Source: Lumnitzera littorea
Lineage: Eukaryota > Streptophyta > Magnoliopsida > Myrtales > Combretaceae
Direction of reading: 5' to 3'
Length of the DNA: 64,000 nucleotides
NCBI GenBank assembly: GCA_024138015.1
Contig: JAMXBB010000011.1
Span: 68,721,885-68,785,884, forward strand
The notes below the pieces were generated by a model. The model made no database searches and had not been told where the DNA came from. It saw nothing but the letters and a program-made list of their open reading frames with translations. The position numbers and the translations under genes were made by a program. Positions 12,201 to 24,346 of this stretch are shown here, piece after piece. Each line of letters opens with the position of its first letter. The first letter of the stretch is position 1.

Positions 12201-14060
12201 TGTTGACTTTGTTTTATTGTATTTTTAAGTGGGTTTTTTTTGTGGTTCTAGATCTAGTCAATTTGGTTTATGGGCTTCCAACTTAGTTTTTCAAATTGTT
12301 TCATCATTTCCTTAAATTTAAGTGGTAAATCAAGAACCTACATTACTTTATTCTAACTTCAACTCAACTTCTCTATAAGAAGATTATTTAGCTTAAGTAC
12401 TAAGTAAAAATTACAGATCACATACTTATCATAAGTGTTAAACCTTAGTTTACATCTCAAAGAGTTAATTTCCTCATAAAAACATCATGTAATGGATTTT
12501 CCCTTCAACTAAAGTTAGATTTAAGCATATGTAACCAAATAAAAATAAAAATAACTTCTAAATACCCTACAAATAGTTCACGTTCAGCATGTTATTCTAC
12601 CATCCATGTACATATTTCATGATTTTCTCAAGTCACAACTTTTCATTCTAAGTGCTAGACACGTATCCTACCTAATTCTAAACCTAGTATACTCATAGTC
12701 TAACTTTCATGTAAAGGATTTATAAACTTAAGACCTAAAATAAACTAGCTATGATATCACCTTATATGTATGTCATTATCTTCATGAAAATACATATAAG
12801 CTCCTAAGCATGGCATACTAAGGTGCTTAACAAAAGAAAAATTTACTTGTATTAGATGAGCATAAATAGTGGTTGTGCACTTAGAATCCTCTTTTGGTAC
12901 TTGTTTTCCTTCCTTTTGTGTAAGCTCCTTATGATGTCACAACTTCAGTGTTTGAAGTAAGTTTTTAGGTATCCTAAAGTTTCCTAGGATGGTCTTTTTG
13001 GTGGATTAAGATGGAGTAGTAAGATGGCACTTTTGTGTCATGAATGTATGTGTAAATGTGTGGCGGTTGGGTGTAGATTTGGGGGGCTTGGTTTGCTTCT
13101 GTGTTTGTGTGTTTAAGGTGCAAGAAAAGAGAGTGAAAATGAGAGGATTAGAGAGTGTATCCCAATTGTGTTGTGTGTGTTTATGTATCTTAAACAAGCC
13201 CTTTTTGTTGTATCTAACTTAGTACATAAGCCTTACTTTGTAATGATTGGATGACGTAAACATAAAAGGGCAAATAGTGCTTGTAAAAAACAATGAGTTG
13301 ATGGTTGAATGACAAAGTATGGCCTCTCATTTCCTTTCTTTTCCAACTGGCCATGTAAGTGTTTTAGGGGCATGGTCCTTCTCACTTTATATGTTTTAAA
13401 ATCAAATTGATAATGGAGTTATATAGCTTATCCATATATAGTATAAGTTATGGTAGAATACAGAAATGGTCTTATTACCAACTTTTAATAGGTTATCAAG
13501 TGATATGTGATTCCAACTTTTAAGTGATAAGTTATTTAATGTGATTAATTGGTTTGCCTATCTATAAGTGAAGTAGCTTACAAGGAAAAATAAGGAAGTT
13601 GTCTTATAAATGATTCTTTTAGGGTTTGGTTCTTAATTTAATTCATAAGTTATGATTTGCTTCCTATAGAAATTTATGGCTTTCTAAAGTTGAATAAAAT
13701 TATTCCAATTAAGTTTTTAATTATTTACTTAAGGTCATAAATCCTTAATTATTCTAGGGTTTAAGGTTTTAGATGACTTAAGGTCCATTATTCTTATGTT
13801 CGAGTTTTTATCGACAATGAGATTTTAAAAGATTAGGTTCATTTTCTAAATGTAGACTTTAATTCTAAGTTTAACTGATCTTTAGAAATGATCGAGAAGT
13901 ATTCTTAGTTAATTTTATGTCCCTTATAGTAGTAGGGTTTACAATAAACATAGGTCTACTATTATTAAACCTCTTGTAGATACAAAGATTCAATTGATTT
14001 CAATAAGGCATTAAATATTATTTCACCATCGAAAAGTTCATGCAAATACCTACTATATAG
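9280..14060 (-). pseudogene. Copia pol remnant (reverse transcriptase and RNase H), split by a solo LTR
   Basis: Read on the minus strand from about 14060, the sequence gives FSMVK, CIYKRFNNSRP and then MVLHIDDIF across the insertion point. This matches the stretch around the YVDD catalytic box of plant copia reverse transcriptase. After the box come the RNase H region motifs: HWTTSIRVCKVLRR (family W..A.R..RYL), YGIVVILIF where the family has GYSDSDFAG, and finally KEGDFTIKILSKVYHLKFF, which corresponds to the copia C-terminal segment before LTKG..P. Several frameshifts and stops occur. The order RT then RNase H identifies copia rather than gypsy only together with the motif pattern. Upstream integrase is not recognisable beyond about 14060. 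Confidence 0.7.
10166..13943 (-). mobile_element. Solo LTR, 3778 bp, TSD ATAAA
   Basis: The unit opens TATCACGACCCGAA, a decayed version of the TGTCACGCCCCGAA start used by the other LTRs here, and ends GGGTTTACA at 13943. ATAAA flanks it on both sides (10161-10165 and 13944-13948). Excision joins the two halves of a copia reverse transcriptase at its catalytic box. The interior includes the segment near 10600-10640 (GGTATAAG, then CTTAGTGAGTTAA) that parallels the CTCAGTAAGT segment in the other LTRs, so it is a distant relative of the same family. The first base pair TG has become TA, in line with cytosine decay. Minus sense is assigned by homology to the other copies only. Confidence 0.85.
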
Positions 14061-17000
14061 TCTTACTTGCTAGCTAGTCCCATCGTATTGGCTATAATAC
14101 TTCACTACCTACAGTTAGATCGCATTATCTCATTGCCCTTCTTTAACTAGTTCTCAACCAAGAATAGGGAAGTAGAGGTAGAAGATGGGTTACTTCGTAG
14201 CTAGAATATTTGGTTTAGACTCATTTGTGTAAGAAAGTTTTCTTGGTTAGCAAGCTTCTAAGTTAGTACCAAAAGTAGATGATCCATTTAAGTACTTTAA
14301 GTAGGTTAATGATGACAATGGCTACAAGATTGATCTATTAAAAGATAAAGAAGTTTCAATTATATTCAATATTGTCAGATCCTTACTGTATATCACTTAC
14401 AAAGACGAGCTAGATCTGAAGGTAACTCTTATGAATTCAAGTGTAATAATAAGTACCCGCTGTCCATTAGTCCAATGACTACAGTTAAGTCTAAGGATCA
14501 ACTAATCTTGTTCAAAGAATAATCTTCGAGTCACTGTCAAAGGAAGATTAAGCTCAATGGCATTCCATGGTACCAGAGTTTAAGCTTCATTTACGTAGAT
14601 CTAGACCATTTTATTATAAAGAATAAATTGTTAAAGGTACTTCATTCAAATGCTTATCCCATGACATTTGGACAAAGTTTAATGAAAGAGTGACGAAGTT
14701 GTTACTAAACCGCTTCATCTAAACATTTCTTTTGGGTGTTCGAATGAAGTAGTGCCCTAATACTGGAAATTATCTACTATTAGACTTCATTTGAATGCCT
14801 TGAAAACAAAGTCCTGACATGAATGTAGCAATTGCTTTGGCTGGTTAGAATGGTCTCTTATCTCATTTAGTTGAACCCTCATTTTATGTAAACGTATCGA
14901 GTAGCACTTGATAAAGTCCCCAATTTTTATAGGTTTACTTGTCATAAAATATTTTATTTATTACAATTTTTTGCCTGAATGATCCTATATTAGTTTTGAA
15001 AGGTGGTCTTATTTTATTAATAATTACAACTTTGGTATAAATGACCTAAATAGACTTTTTGTTCATAAGCTATTCTTATCGATCTTTAGATTATGTTGAA
15101 TATCGGGGATTATTGATCAATGTATAATATCAAAGTGGTACTATCTTAGTTCAATTCTCTTGATGCATGATATTCTTGGAGATTGATTGTCTATATTATC
15201 AAAAATCATAAAAAGATAGGCTCTTCATAGGATCTTAATGACATCATAATGAATGCAAACAATTGTCTAAATAGAAGTAGACAATGGTTAACTTTGTTTT
15301 ATTTTACTATGTTGCACCTAAAATTTACACCTGTCAAATCAACCACTAGTTAACATTTTTTTGCTTTATACCTAATTAATTGAACTTTCACATTACCATG
15401 GTTACATTCATTAGACAGGCTAGCATTTCGAGATAGAAGTGTCACCTTGAGACATCGATTAGTTTCAGTAGTAACAAACGTCAATGTTGCTGATGTGCAA
15501 TAAATGAAATAGAAAACAAACATAAAGAATTGATGATGTGGTTTAAGACATGGCTTTTATGTCATGGAAGAGGGCATAACTTTCATGACCGTAGAAGAGG
15601 AGGATTTAATGGATCTTAAACTTGGATAGAAGTCATAAGAATTAACACCATGAAAACATGAAAGGAAAAGTATTTTAGTGATAACATGTTTTGAAGTGGA
15701 AAACAAAAATACATGAACTCTGTTCTTTAGCAGGTAAAAGTCATAAGAAACTATACTTAGATGCACTTAAATATAGAAAAACAAGAAAGAAGTCACCCTA
15801 AAACTTGTTACTGCACTCACAAGCTTGGCTTGATATTATCATTTTTAGGATCTTAGTCTTAAAAAACTACAAGCCTTACTTTTTAAGCCTTGAGAGGGTG
15901 TTGCAGTATGTAATAGAAGTAGACCATCAATGATACGCAACATGTCTTGTGATAACTGGGCATCTACGTGTATGACCTCTCTCTCCGGTATATATTTTTT
16001 GTCCATTCAGTTAGTACATATGAGCATATTTTCACAAGATATAATGGAAGGTAAAGTTACACTAGAAATTTTCAAAGATTGATTTACATGTATAAAAACT
16101 GATATGCTAATGTCTCTAGCAAAATTGCAAAACACTAAGCCAGCCAATCTTGCATCCCACAAAAATTAAAAATAAAATAAAACGATCCACATTGTTAAGA
16201 ACAACATGTCACCAAAACAAGCAGATAATTACTAATCCTTCGAAACAATGTAAAATCGGTATTTCATCCCATGAAAAAATAGAAGTAAACAACCTCTTAT
16301 TAAGGACAACATACCTTCTACTTTGCATACATCTTTTGATCTCCTTTGCATGTAGTTTTATACACTTATAGTGGATCTTCCCATTTAATGCTTCATGTGC
16401 AAATCTACCTTCCATATGATTTCCTCTACCAACCTCAATAACAACGACTATGACCAATTCAATGTGATGAGTGATCGAAAGGGATTTTATAAAAGATTGG
16501 GTCGGTGAGGGGAATTTAAGTCCTCTTTTCTTTGTTTCAAATAAACATGAATAGGTTGGTGGATGCTTAAATATTTTGGTTGGGATGAGAGTGATGGCCT
16601 GTTATATTTGTAGTTGCCTTTAATCACATAATCAATTAATTCTTTATGTTTCTTTTCTATTTTGTTTATTTCACATCATCAGCAAAATTTAATGTATGTT
16701 ATTGTTGAAACTAATGAATGTCTCAAAGTGATGCAATTTAATTATTTCAAGGACTTAAATGAAAAATTCAAGTATTAAAACAAAAATTTTAAAAATTCAA
16801 GTACTTCTATAGGTTTTATTCCACAATTATATCATGGAACTCTCAATTTTAGCATAAGTTTTAAAAGTTCTCAAACTCGCATAATCAAGCGGTAACTGAA
16901 CATGCAATTTTTCATAAAAATATGTATTGTAATTATTAAACTATAAGTAATTGTTAAATGAAAGTAGAATAAATGAGAAGTCTTAAATATAATGAAGTTT

Positions 17001-17412
17001 TAAAATTTTGTTAAAGCACATGTAGGTCCCATATGCAATGTAATATAAATCATTACTAAAAATATAAAATAATAATTGAACTATATTTAACTATTATTAT
17101 TATTATTATTATTATTAAATTTAGACAGCAACAATCATGGTTCCTTTATGTTAAATAGAAGAACATGGAGGGCTGGCACAACTTAATACTTTTGGATTTG
17201 AAACTTTTTTTTTAGTTTTTAAAATTTTAAATTGATGGATGTTATTATTTAGATTTTTTAAAAAGGATGATATTATAATAATATCATTTGATTTTTAAAA
17301 TATTTGGACAATAATAATTATTAATGTATAACTTTAAGAAATTTTAAGGATAGAAAAAACTTTAAAGCAGCCATTTTCCAGCACCTTAGTCTGCTGCTTT
17401 GCCTACACAGGG
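14061..17412. other. AT-rich interval without a supported gene
   Basis: Scattered retroelement-like words occur, but no domain can be read with confidence. A minus-strand open stretch at 16209-16457 (82 codons, with LHAKEIKRCMQSRR) is not recognised and could be chance. A primer-site-like motif near 15124 is listed separately. An (ATT)n run lies at 17091-17117. Confidence 0.4.
15124..15141 (+). other. Possible retroelement primer binding site
   Basis: TAATATCAAAGTGGTA resembles the initiator-methionine tRNA complement TGGTATCAGAGC that primes many plant copia and gypsy elements, with two G-to-A differences in the GG and one more downstream. Just upstream is ATTGATCAATG, so an LTR end in CA would fit. 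If correct, a decayed 5' LTR in + sense lies to the left, within about 14400-15117. Confidence 0.3.
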
Positions 17413-17660
17413 GGCTTCTACAACCTAACCATAGTGTGGCCAGTTTAAACCAAAAAAGTTGGAAAATAAAAGGTAAAGAAAAAGTGTATTAGGTTGATTG
17501 ACGTGACTTGATACAGTAAAAAAAAAAAAACATGGGGATTTCTACAACCCAACCATAGAGTGGCCAGTTTAAACCAAAAAAGTTGGAAAATGAAAGGTAG
17601 AGAAAAAGTGTATTAGGTTGATTGACATGACTTGATACAGTAAAACAAAAAAAAAAAAGG
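17413..17660. repeat. Tandem duplication, 124-bp unit, two copies
   Basis: The block from TCTACAACC at 17417 recurs at 17541, a period of 124 bp. Both copies carry AGTGGCCAGTTTAAACC, AGTTGGAAAAT and ATTAGGTTGATTGAC and both end in an A-rich run. By eye the copies differ at only a handful of positions, so the duplication is fairly recent. No gene is inside it. Confidence 0.9.
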
Positions 17661-20600
17661 TTCTCGTTTCAATTCTTATAATGGTGGCTTATGGCAGTCC
17701 CCAATTTAGAAGGTTTGTACTGCCCCCAGATGGAGTTTTATATTGTTGAATCACTGTTTTTTTTTTTTTTTTTCACTTTATGACATATTGGACACAGTGA
17801 TGTGCACACACACACATATATATATATATTGGTCCTTTTATTATATTTAAATTTTGTTGATGTGTTGTGCCACAATCCATCGGAAATTTCCTCGTGAGAC
17901 GATAGATATTATTTATCAAATAAAAGATGGTAGCAATTAAAAGAGATAATGGTAATGCTAACAATAACTTTAGCGTACATAATTTTAATCGAGTATAATA
18001 CCATAAGAGTTGAAACAAAAAATAAAAAGAAGCCTAAATAATTTGGGCTTGGAATTTACAAGAGCGAATCCAAAACCTCATCTTCAGCCCACTAATACAA
18101 CCTGTAGTACTTTGAGCCTTTTCAGTGTGTTCATATTTTGGAGATGCTCTTCCAAAATATTAATAAGTGCTAAATTAGTACGCCCATTATAGTTACGATT
18201 AAAAGGACAAAAAAACATTGCCATGTTATCAACTAGCTAGGATTGAATAAGCACGATTTTTCAAAGGTTCATATATTTTTTGCATTTTCATTCCAGACCT
18301 GAACATTTTGTTAGGGTAAGCTCTTTTAAAAATAAAAATGACATAGGAATATCGAAAAATTATTAAGCAACCTAAAATTGATTTTAGCCCCCTTAAAACT
18401 CTCAAAAGCTAGCTAAATAGCTTGCGAAGACCTATCTACTATCGAGTGGGCTTCTTTTCGATCTACAGTAGTATCGAGTAGAGGTTAATTCCTGCATGAT
18501 TGAATAACATGACTCAAACGCGAAGTTAGGGCCCTTATTTAAACATTGGCTCCACTAACAAAGCCTAATCGATTTTGGCCCCAACTTTGACAAAACACAA
18601 CCTAAAATTGGAAATCTAGACATAACTATACGAAATAAGATTATTAAACTCGCGATTCTATCTAAAATTATTAAAGAGTTTGTATAAAATAGTTTTTAAA
18701 AAATTATAGATATACTTATAATAGTTATAAAAACTTAAAATATATGATAAAAATAAAGAAGTGAAGAAATTTAGCTTTTTTTTTTATAAAAAATTCTTAA
18801 TTTATAATTTAACATTCACAAAATGAAGATAAGCATGGTTGAAACTAAGTTTTTTCCATTATTTTGATCGAAAAAAGTAATGAATTGAAGAAGATCAAAT
18901 GTTTCAACAAATTTTGAGTTATTAATGGTATGAATTTAAATACATGGTTTTTCTTATAAACTTTTTTTATTGGAGTTGCAACCTAGATGAAGATTATAAA
19001 TATTGAAGAAGGGAATAAGAGAGGAAGAAAAAAAATAATAGGATAAGAAAGATGATTTAATGCCTTAATAGTTAATAGGATAGTAGAAACTTAGTTATAT
19101 CATTTTATTTTTAGCTAATTTAACTTACATAGAATTGTAAAATCAGTTAAGAACGTAAGTTTTTATTAATTTGACATGTAAAATTGATTAAAAACGTAAG
19201 TTTAAAGAAAAAACGATTTTATATACGAATTAATTAGGAAGAGTATCCAAACTTGTAAAATCGTATAGATATAATTACGATTTTGATAATTATTATTATG
19301 AACAAAATGTTCTCTCTCTCTCTTTAGTGCCTTTTTGTAGGTAGTGCCTATGAAACGTTAACCTCATCTTATGTTACTTGTGTTTTTTTTTCCTCCTTCC
19401 CTCTTATGTATTTGTGTTTATCTCACTCTAGGAAGTTATATATTGGTTGAATTAATCTTTGTTAAATAGGCACATTAGTGTCCCTCTTTAATTGAGTTGT
19501 AATAGATTCTTTCCCTCTTTGAAAACAACCTTATCATTAAGGTTGAAATTTGAGTAAATCTAATGAAAAATATCCTAATCTTTCCAACTAGTGTCCCTCG
19601 GTGTAGCTCCAAACCATTATACTAGAACTAGAGGTACCCTATTGCCTAATGAGAAATTACTCTAGTGTCCAATATACTCATAGATTTTAGAAGGGGTGGT
19701 TATTGATCATAAAGGGGGTATTTGAGAACCATATATCATTTTTAGTGCTGACATACACAAAACATTATGTATTTTATAATGATGAGGTAAATCTAATTTA
19801 TAAGCACATTTACCCACTCTTTTTACCATCGAGAGAGCCCATAAAACGTCATGATAGCTTTTGCAACTCACTTTAAGCATTAAAAAGTTGCTTATGGGGT
19901 TGTAAGCACATCAAAACTAAGTACCTAGGATCAAATTGAGCATCGCCATGGTGTCTATCATCATACAACTTCGTACGAGTTTGCATTTGGAAGTAAATTG
20001 TCCTCTAATCTTGAAAACTTCACCTCTACAAGCGAACTTAATGTCCATCTCTTCCAAATTAGAGGCACCATGAAACATAGGTTGTAATTGTAAAATATTA
20101 ACTAAAAGGGTTGTATAAGCTCCCTAATAGTTAGAGGTATTATATACAAATTTAGCCCATGCTAAAAACTTAACTCAAACAGAGGTATTATTTCTGCTTG
20201 AATTCTACATTCACATGCAATTTATGATACTTTTATTGATAAGATTTCAAAAGAATAAATTATAGGTTGTTAGATTAACTACACAATTAATGAGAAAGAA
20301 AAACCAAAATTCGGGTTTAAATGACTTATATTTACATACTTTTATATTTATTATAAGCCATTTTAATGTATATCCTTATACTTTTAATAAAAAATATATA
20401 CATAATCAATATATATAAATATATATATATATATATAAATTGCTTCAAGTGCAAAAATAAACTAAAAAGGAAACCGAAATCAACATCATGGTCCAATTTG
20501 TTAGCAAGCATGCATCCTTGTGTCTGTAACTACAATGTTTCATAGGGAGTTAAATTCACTAGCCACCATTATGCAATGATCATCATGAAGCAAATGAAAC

Positions 20601-21280
20601 CAATCATGTTGCAACGAGGAGCTTATTATCTATATTATTTAAGCTCCATTTTATTTTGTTGTCTTATATAAGTGGAACTTGAATAATTAAGATTTTCCTA
20701 AATAAAAATCACCCTCTAGAATTTTTATGTCATGAATCTACTTTCTTTTTAAAATCCTAAATAGGATAACCGTACGAATATAACTTGCATGGAAGTAAAC
20801 TAAATAAGGTTACTAATAGTTAATTGCGAAAGTTTAAGAAAATCTTTAAGCTAGAAATCTTTGCCGATCTTTATATAGGCAAAACATGTTTAATTGAGCA
20901 AAATGATTGATTATAGAAACCATAATACCAATGGAAGGAAAAATGAATATGAGACTATCTATTTGGATCTAACTAGCTTAAAATTAGAGATTTTAGTAAA
21001 TGACACACAAGTTTTAATCACTCGCTTTTCATTTTTCTAAGAATTTTAGGAGATGTGACATACCCTTTTTTGGTGCTTTAGAAAGTCTAGTGGATATGCA
21101 ACCGCAATACAATTAGATTTAAAGCATTAAATAATTATTGAAAATACATATAAACTACTTGAAGAGCCTGCGCAATGCGTAAATAAAAATTTAAATAATA
21201 ATTATGATCTTTTTTCAAACAAAAAATATAAATATAACCTAATAATTTTGATGTATTATAAAAAATTATTTAAACAATAT
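17661..21280. other. AT-rich interval with simple repeats, no gene seen
   Basis: This holds a T run (17758-17773), a (CA)n/(TA)n tract (17803-17829), a (CT)n tract near 19311 and a (TA)n tract near 20411-20437. The stretches 18030-18200 and 19360-20200 are less AT-biased but show no domain or extended frame. Confidence 0.4.
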
Positions 21281-21470
21281 GAGGTTCTAAAAATGAAATT
21301 ATATAAAATTTGAAAAATAAAAAGCCAATACGTTAGTGATGAGATTAAAAAAGGAAAGAGCTTTTGAAACTTTATGTTATAATATGATTTAAAAAATAAA
21401 AAAGTCAATACATTAATGATGAGATAAAAAAGAAGGTATACAAAAAAGGAAAGGGCTTCTAAAATGATAT
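21281..21470. repeat. Diverged 80-bp direct duplication
   Basis: AAAGCCAATACGTTAGTGAT at 21321 is repeated as AAAGTCAATACATTAATGAT at 21401, each followed by GATGAGAT, an A-rich run and GGAAAG(A/G)GCTT. The second copy has a short insertion. The differences are mostly transitions. Confidence 0.75.
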
Positions 21471-21834
21471 TTTATAATATAATATTTTTATTACCTTTCT
21501 AAGTTCTTTTTTTTTTCCTTTATTTTTTTGGTCTTCGTAACTCTTAATATATTATTAGAAAATGCAAAGGTGTATGTGTACTCATTTTCTTATATATATT
21601 TATCTTATCATAGTATTTTTTATAATACATCGAAAACCTAACTTTTATGTTGAAGGTTTTTTTTTTTCCCTATATTTCTAAACATTAATTTTACATGTAA
21701 TTAAATATATAAATTTGTCAAAATGAATGCTTTACGAACTTGATATTCTTAAATTTACACACACATTATAGGAGTAGCTTTATCTAGTACTACTTTAATT
21801 TGGTTAAATACGTTTGTGTTTTTGCGTATGTGTG

Positions 21835-22450
21835 TACATATATATACTCTCTTTATTGCAATCAAACCATTAGCCATGAAAACAATTAATATCAATGGAT
21901 AGTACTTAGAAGTTGCATATTAGCTTTTATTATCTTATTACAACATTCAATCAAAACTACATTTGACAAATATTATGTTTTAAATGATATTTGTTCACTT
22001 TAATGGTTACTTCCATAATAAATATGATAACATAATAGAAGTATGAACAAAAACATAATGGTGACTGAGAGTAAGAAAATAAAATGTGAAAAACATTATA
22101 TCCTTAATGTAATATTTGACTAAGAACCTGTAGCATCATTAACTAAATATATATATATTTATTATCTTTATTACATTAAAGCCATTATTATGATTACAAA
22201 AGCCACTAACATCATTTAGCAATATTTAAAAATTACACATAAGCTTTTAGTATTTCATCACTATAGTAAATTAAAAAAAACATTTGACAATTGTCTTGTT
22301 TTAAATAATATTCATTACTTTAACGGTTACATACATAATAATAATGATAAGATAATGGAAGTGGTAACAATAACATTAAAGTGATTTATAGTAAAAAATG
22401 AAAAGGTATTTAATCCTATAAGAAATCTTTGACTATAAACTCATAATATT
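21835..22450. repeat. Tandem duplication, about 320-bp unit, two diverged copies
   Basis: Landmarks repeat about 320 bp apart: ATTTGACAA at 21961 and 22282, AATGGTTAC at 22002 and AACGGTTAC at 22322, GAAAACATTAT/GAAAAGGTATT further on, and a closing TTTGACTA before CCTGTAGCATCATT and CTCATAATATT. The second copy ends directly at the LTR-like start at 22451. Function unknown; no coding frame is shared. Confidence 0.75.
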
Positions 22451-23400
22451 TGTAACACCCCAAAACTGGAGGGTGTTATAACCCGCCATGTGTCTTTGTT
22501 GATCAGGAACACATTAAAACTCTAAAACCAACTACATTCTCCAAAATCACTTGTAATAACTGCTTATTAAATACAAAACAACAATTTTCTAAGTACATCA
22601 ATTTGAGTGACTTATAAGCGAGTCACTATAGTCACAACATACAAAATAACTAGATTTTGATCTTCTAATAGCCGCCTCTCTTTCTCAACTAATGATAGCA
22701 ATTTTTATCTCGTCATAGATAGCAACATGTCAAAACAACCTACAAGAATAGAAGAATGAATCGAAGCTCAATATGAGTGCACAAATACATACAGATACTC
22801 AAGCTTAAAACATATATGTGCGAATAGCGTATAATGTAACTGTAACAACATATAAGTAAACAATAGTTTAATTATCTTTGATTTAAGTCAACAACCGACA
22901 AAGGGGTACTCATGACTTGCCATACCATAATCTTGGTCCACATATATAGGTGGATGCAAATAAAAGTTTTCCTTTAACTCCTTTACACTTAGAGTTTAGA
23001 GTTCATAAACCTAATATTCTAGTTGCATTGTCTTATATGAAAATTCACTAGGGAATCCCCATATATGATCAGTAGTTGCTCCTCTAGAGAACTGCCACTA
23101 TGACCCTTTAGAGTGAGCGGGTCAAGCAAAACTAGCAAACCATTGATTCAGGCCGAATATGGATTAGTCTGATAAGATCCTTTCTAACTTAGCAAGCATA
23201 ACCATTTAAACAAGCATCATGTACTTAGAATTGCTCCACAACAGTTAAAAGAACTTGAACTCACCAATCCCAAATCGATAGCTTTGGCCTCAATAAGGAA
23301 GGAACCTAATAACCATCACATATCTATTTGATAACAAACATATACATTAACTCTTAGATGCTTAATAACTAAGTTTTACCTAAAATTACCTGTAAACCTA
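22451..23400. repeat. Possible LTR, only one end recognised
   Basis: TGTAACACCCCAAAACTGG at 22451 is a typical opening of plant gypsy LTRs, and it is followed by an AACCCGCCATGTG stretch placed like the GTCCCGCCGTG stretch of the family LTRs. A later ACCTACAAGAATAG...ATATGAGTGCACAAA segment again parallels their layout. The far end and a target duplication were not found, so the right boundary given is arbitrary and the call is tentative. Confidence 0.4.
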
Positions 23401-24346
23401 TAAATTATCCAATCATAGGTTCCAAAAGAAAATAATAGAATCTAATAATAAATTAACAATAGAAATTGAAGATAATATAAATATGTAATACGATAAAGAA
23501 AAAAGTTGATATATTTATATAATATCGTTTAATTACTTTAAATCATAAAGTATGATATACATATATATATAAAAGAAAATATAAAGTGGACACATGATGA
23601 GGGTGTCAAAATATATAATTTTGTTAATTGATATAGTAATAAAAGAATACATACTTTAATCGGATAATATTATAATTTGTAGAAATACGTAAAGAAGAAC
23701 ATATTAATAATCGGAATTTAAAACGGACATACTTTACAATTAATGTCACATACTACGTAATCATAATAACAACAATAATAGAAATACTTAGATCATAATG
23801 CTATTAATATTAATAATAAGACATAACAATAGTAAAATAGTATCGTCGTAAACCAAATCGATACTTGAAATACATATATAATACAGGTATTAACATAACT
23901 GTACATCAAGTCAGAAAACAGTGTCCTGACATCAAATATATCAGGGAATTGAAATCCAATGCTATAAATTTACATATACACATAATTCGATATTATGACA
24001 TAAAGTACAATAACAAATTTTTATATAAACTAAAACGACGATTACGACAAATAAATCAATTTATAATAGGGATCAAGTACTAACATATAATTACTTTTCA
24101 TAATGATATTGGAAAATAGAAGTAATGTTATACTCACACGATATCGAAAAATGGAATTGAATCAACTCGTGAAATAAAGTCAAGTCCGGAATACTAGATA
24201 GACACTGAATTGACCTCGAATATATAACTATGAGAAACAAAAGTATAGAAATTACAATTTATTTAATAAAATACCTAAAAAATTAACAAATACTAATTTA
24301 CTAAAATGGCTTGGAATGTATGGAAACGGGATGAAAACAAATAATT
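23401..24346. other. Very AT-rich interval, no gene seen
   Basis: This may be the continuation of the LTR-like sequence starting at 22451 or the left part of the 3'UTR of the element whose repeats start at 24347. An open stretch at 23865-24083 has no recognisable features and reads like chance in AT-rich DNA. Confidence 0.35.

Noticed and set aside
13006..13222. Overlapping plus and minus ORFs near 13100
   Set aside because: Both are inside the solo LTR 10166-13943 in a TG/GT-rich segment; no support for either.
16209..16457. 82-codon minus-strand ORF as a real gene
   Set aside because: Composition is somewhat better than chance, but there is no recognisable domain, no start context and no partner exon.
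23865..24083. 72-codon ORF rich in I, N, K and Y
   Set aside because: Composition is that expected from AT-rich random DNA.
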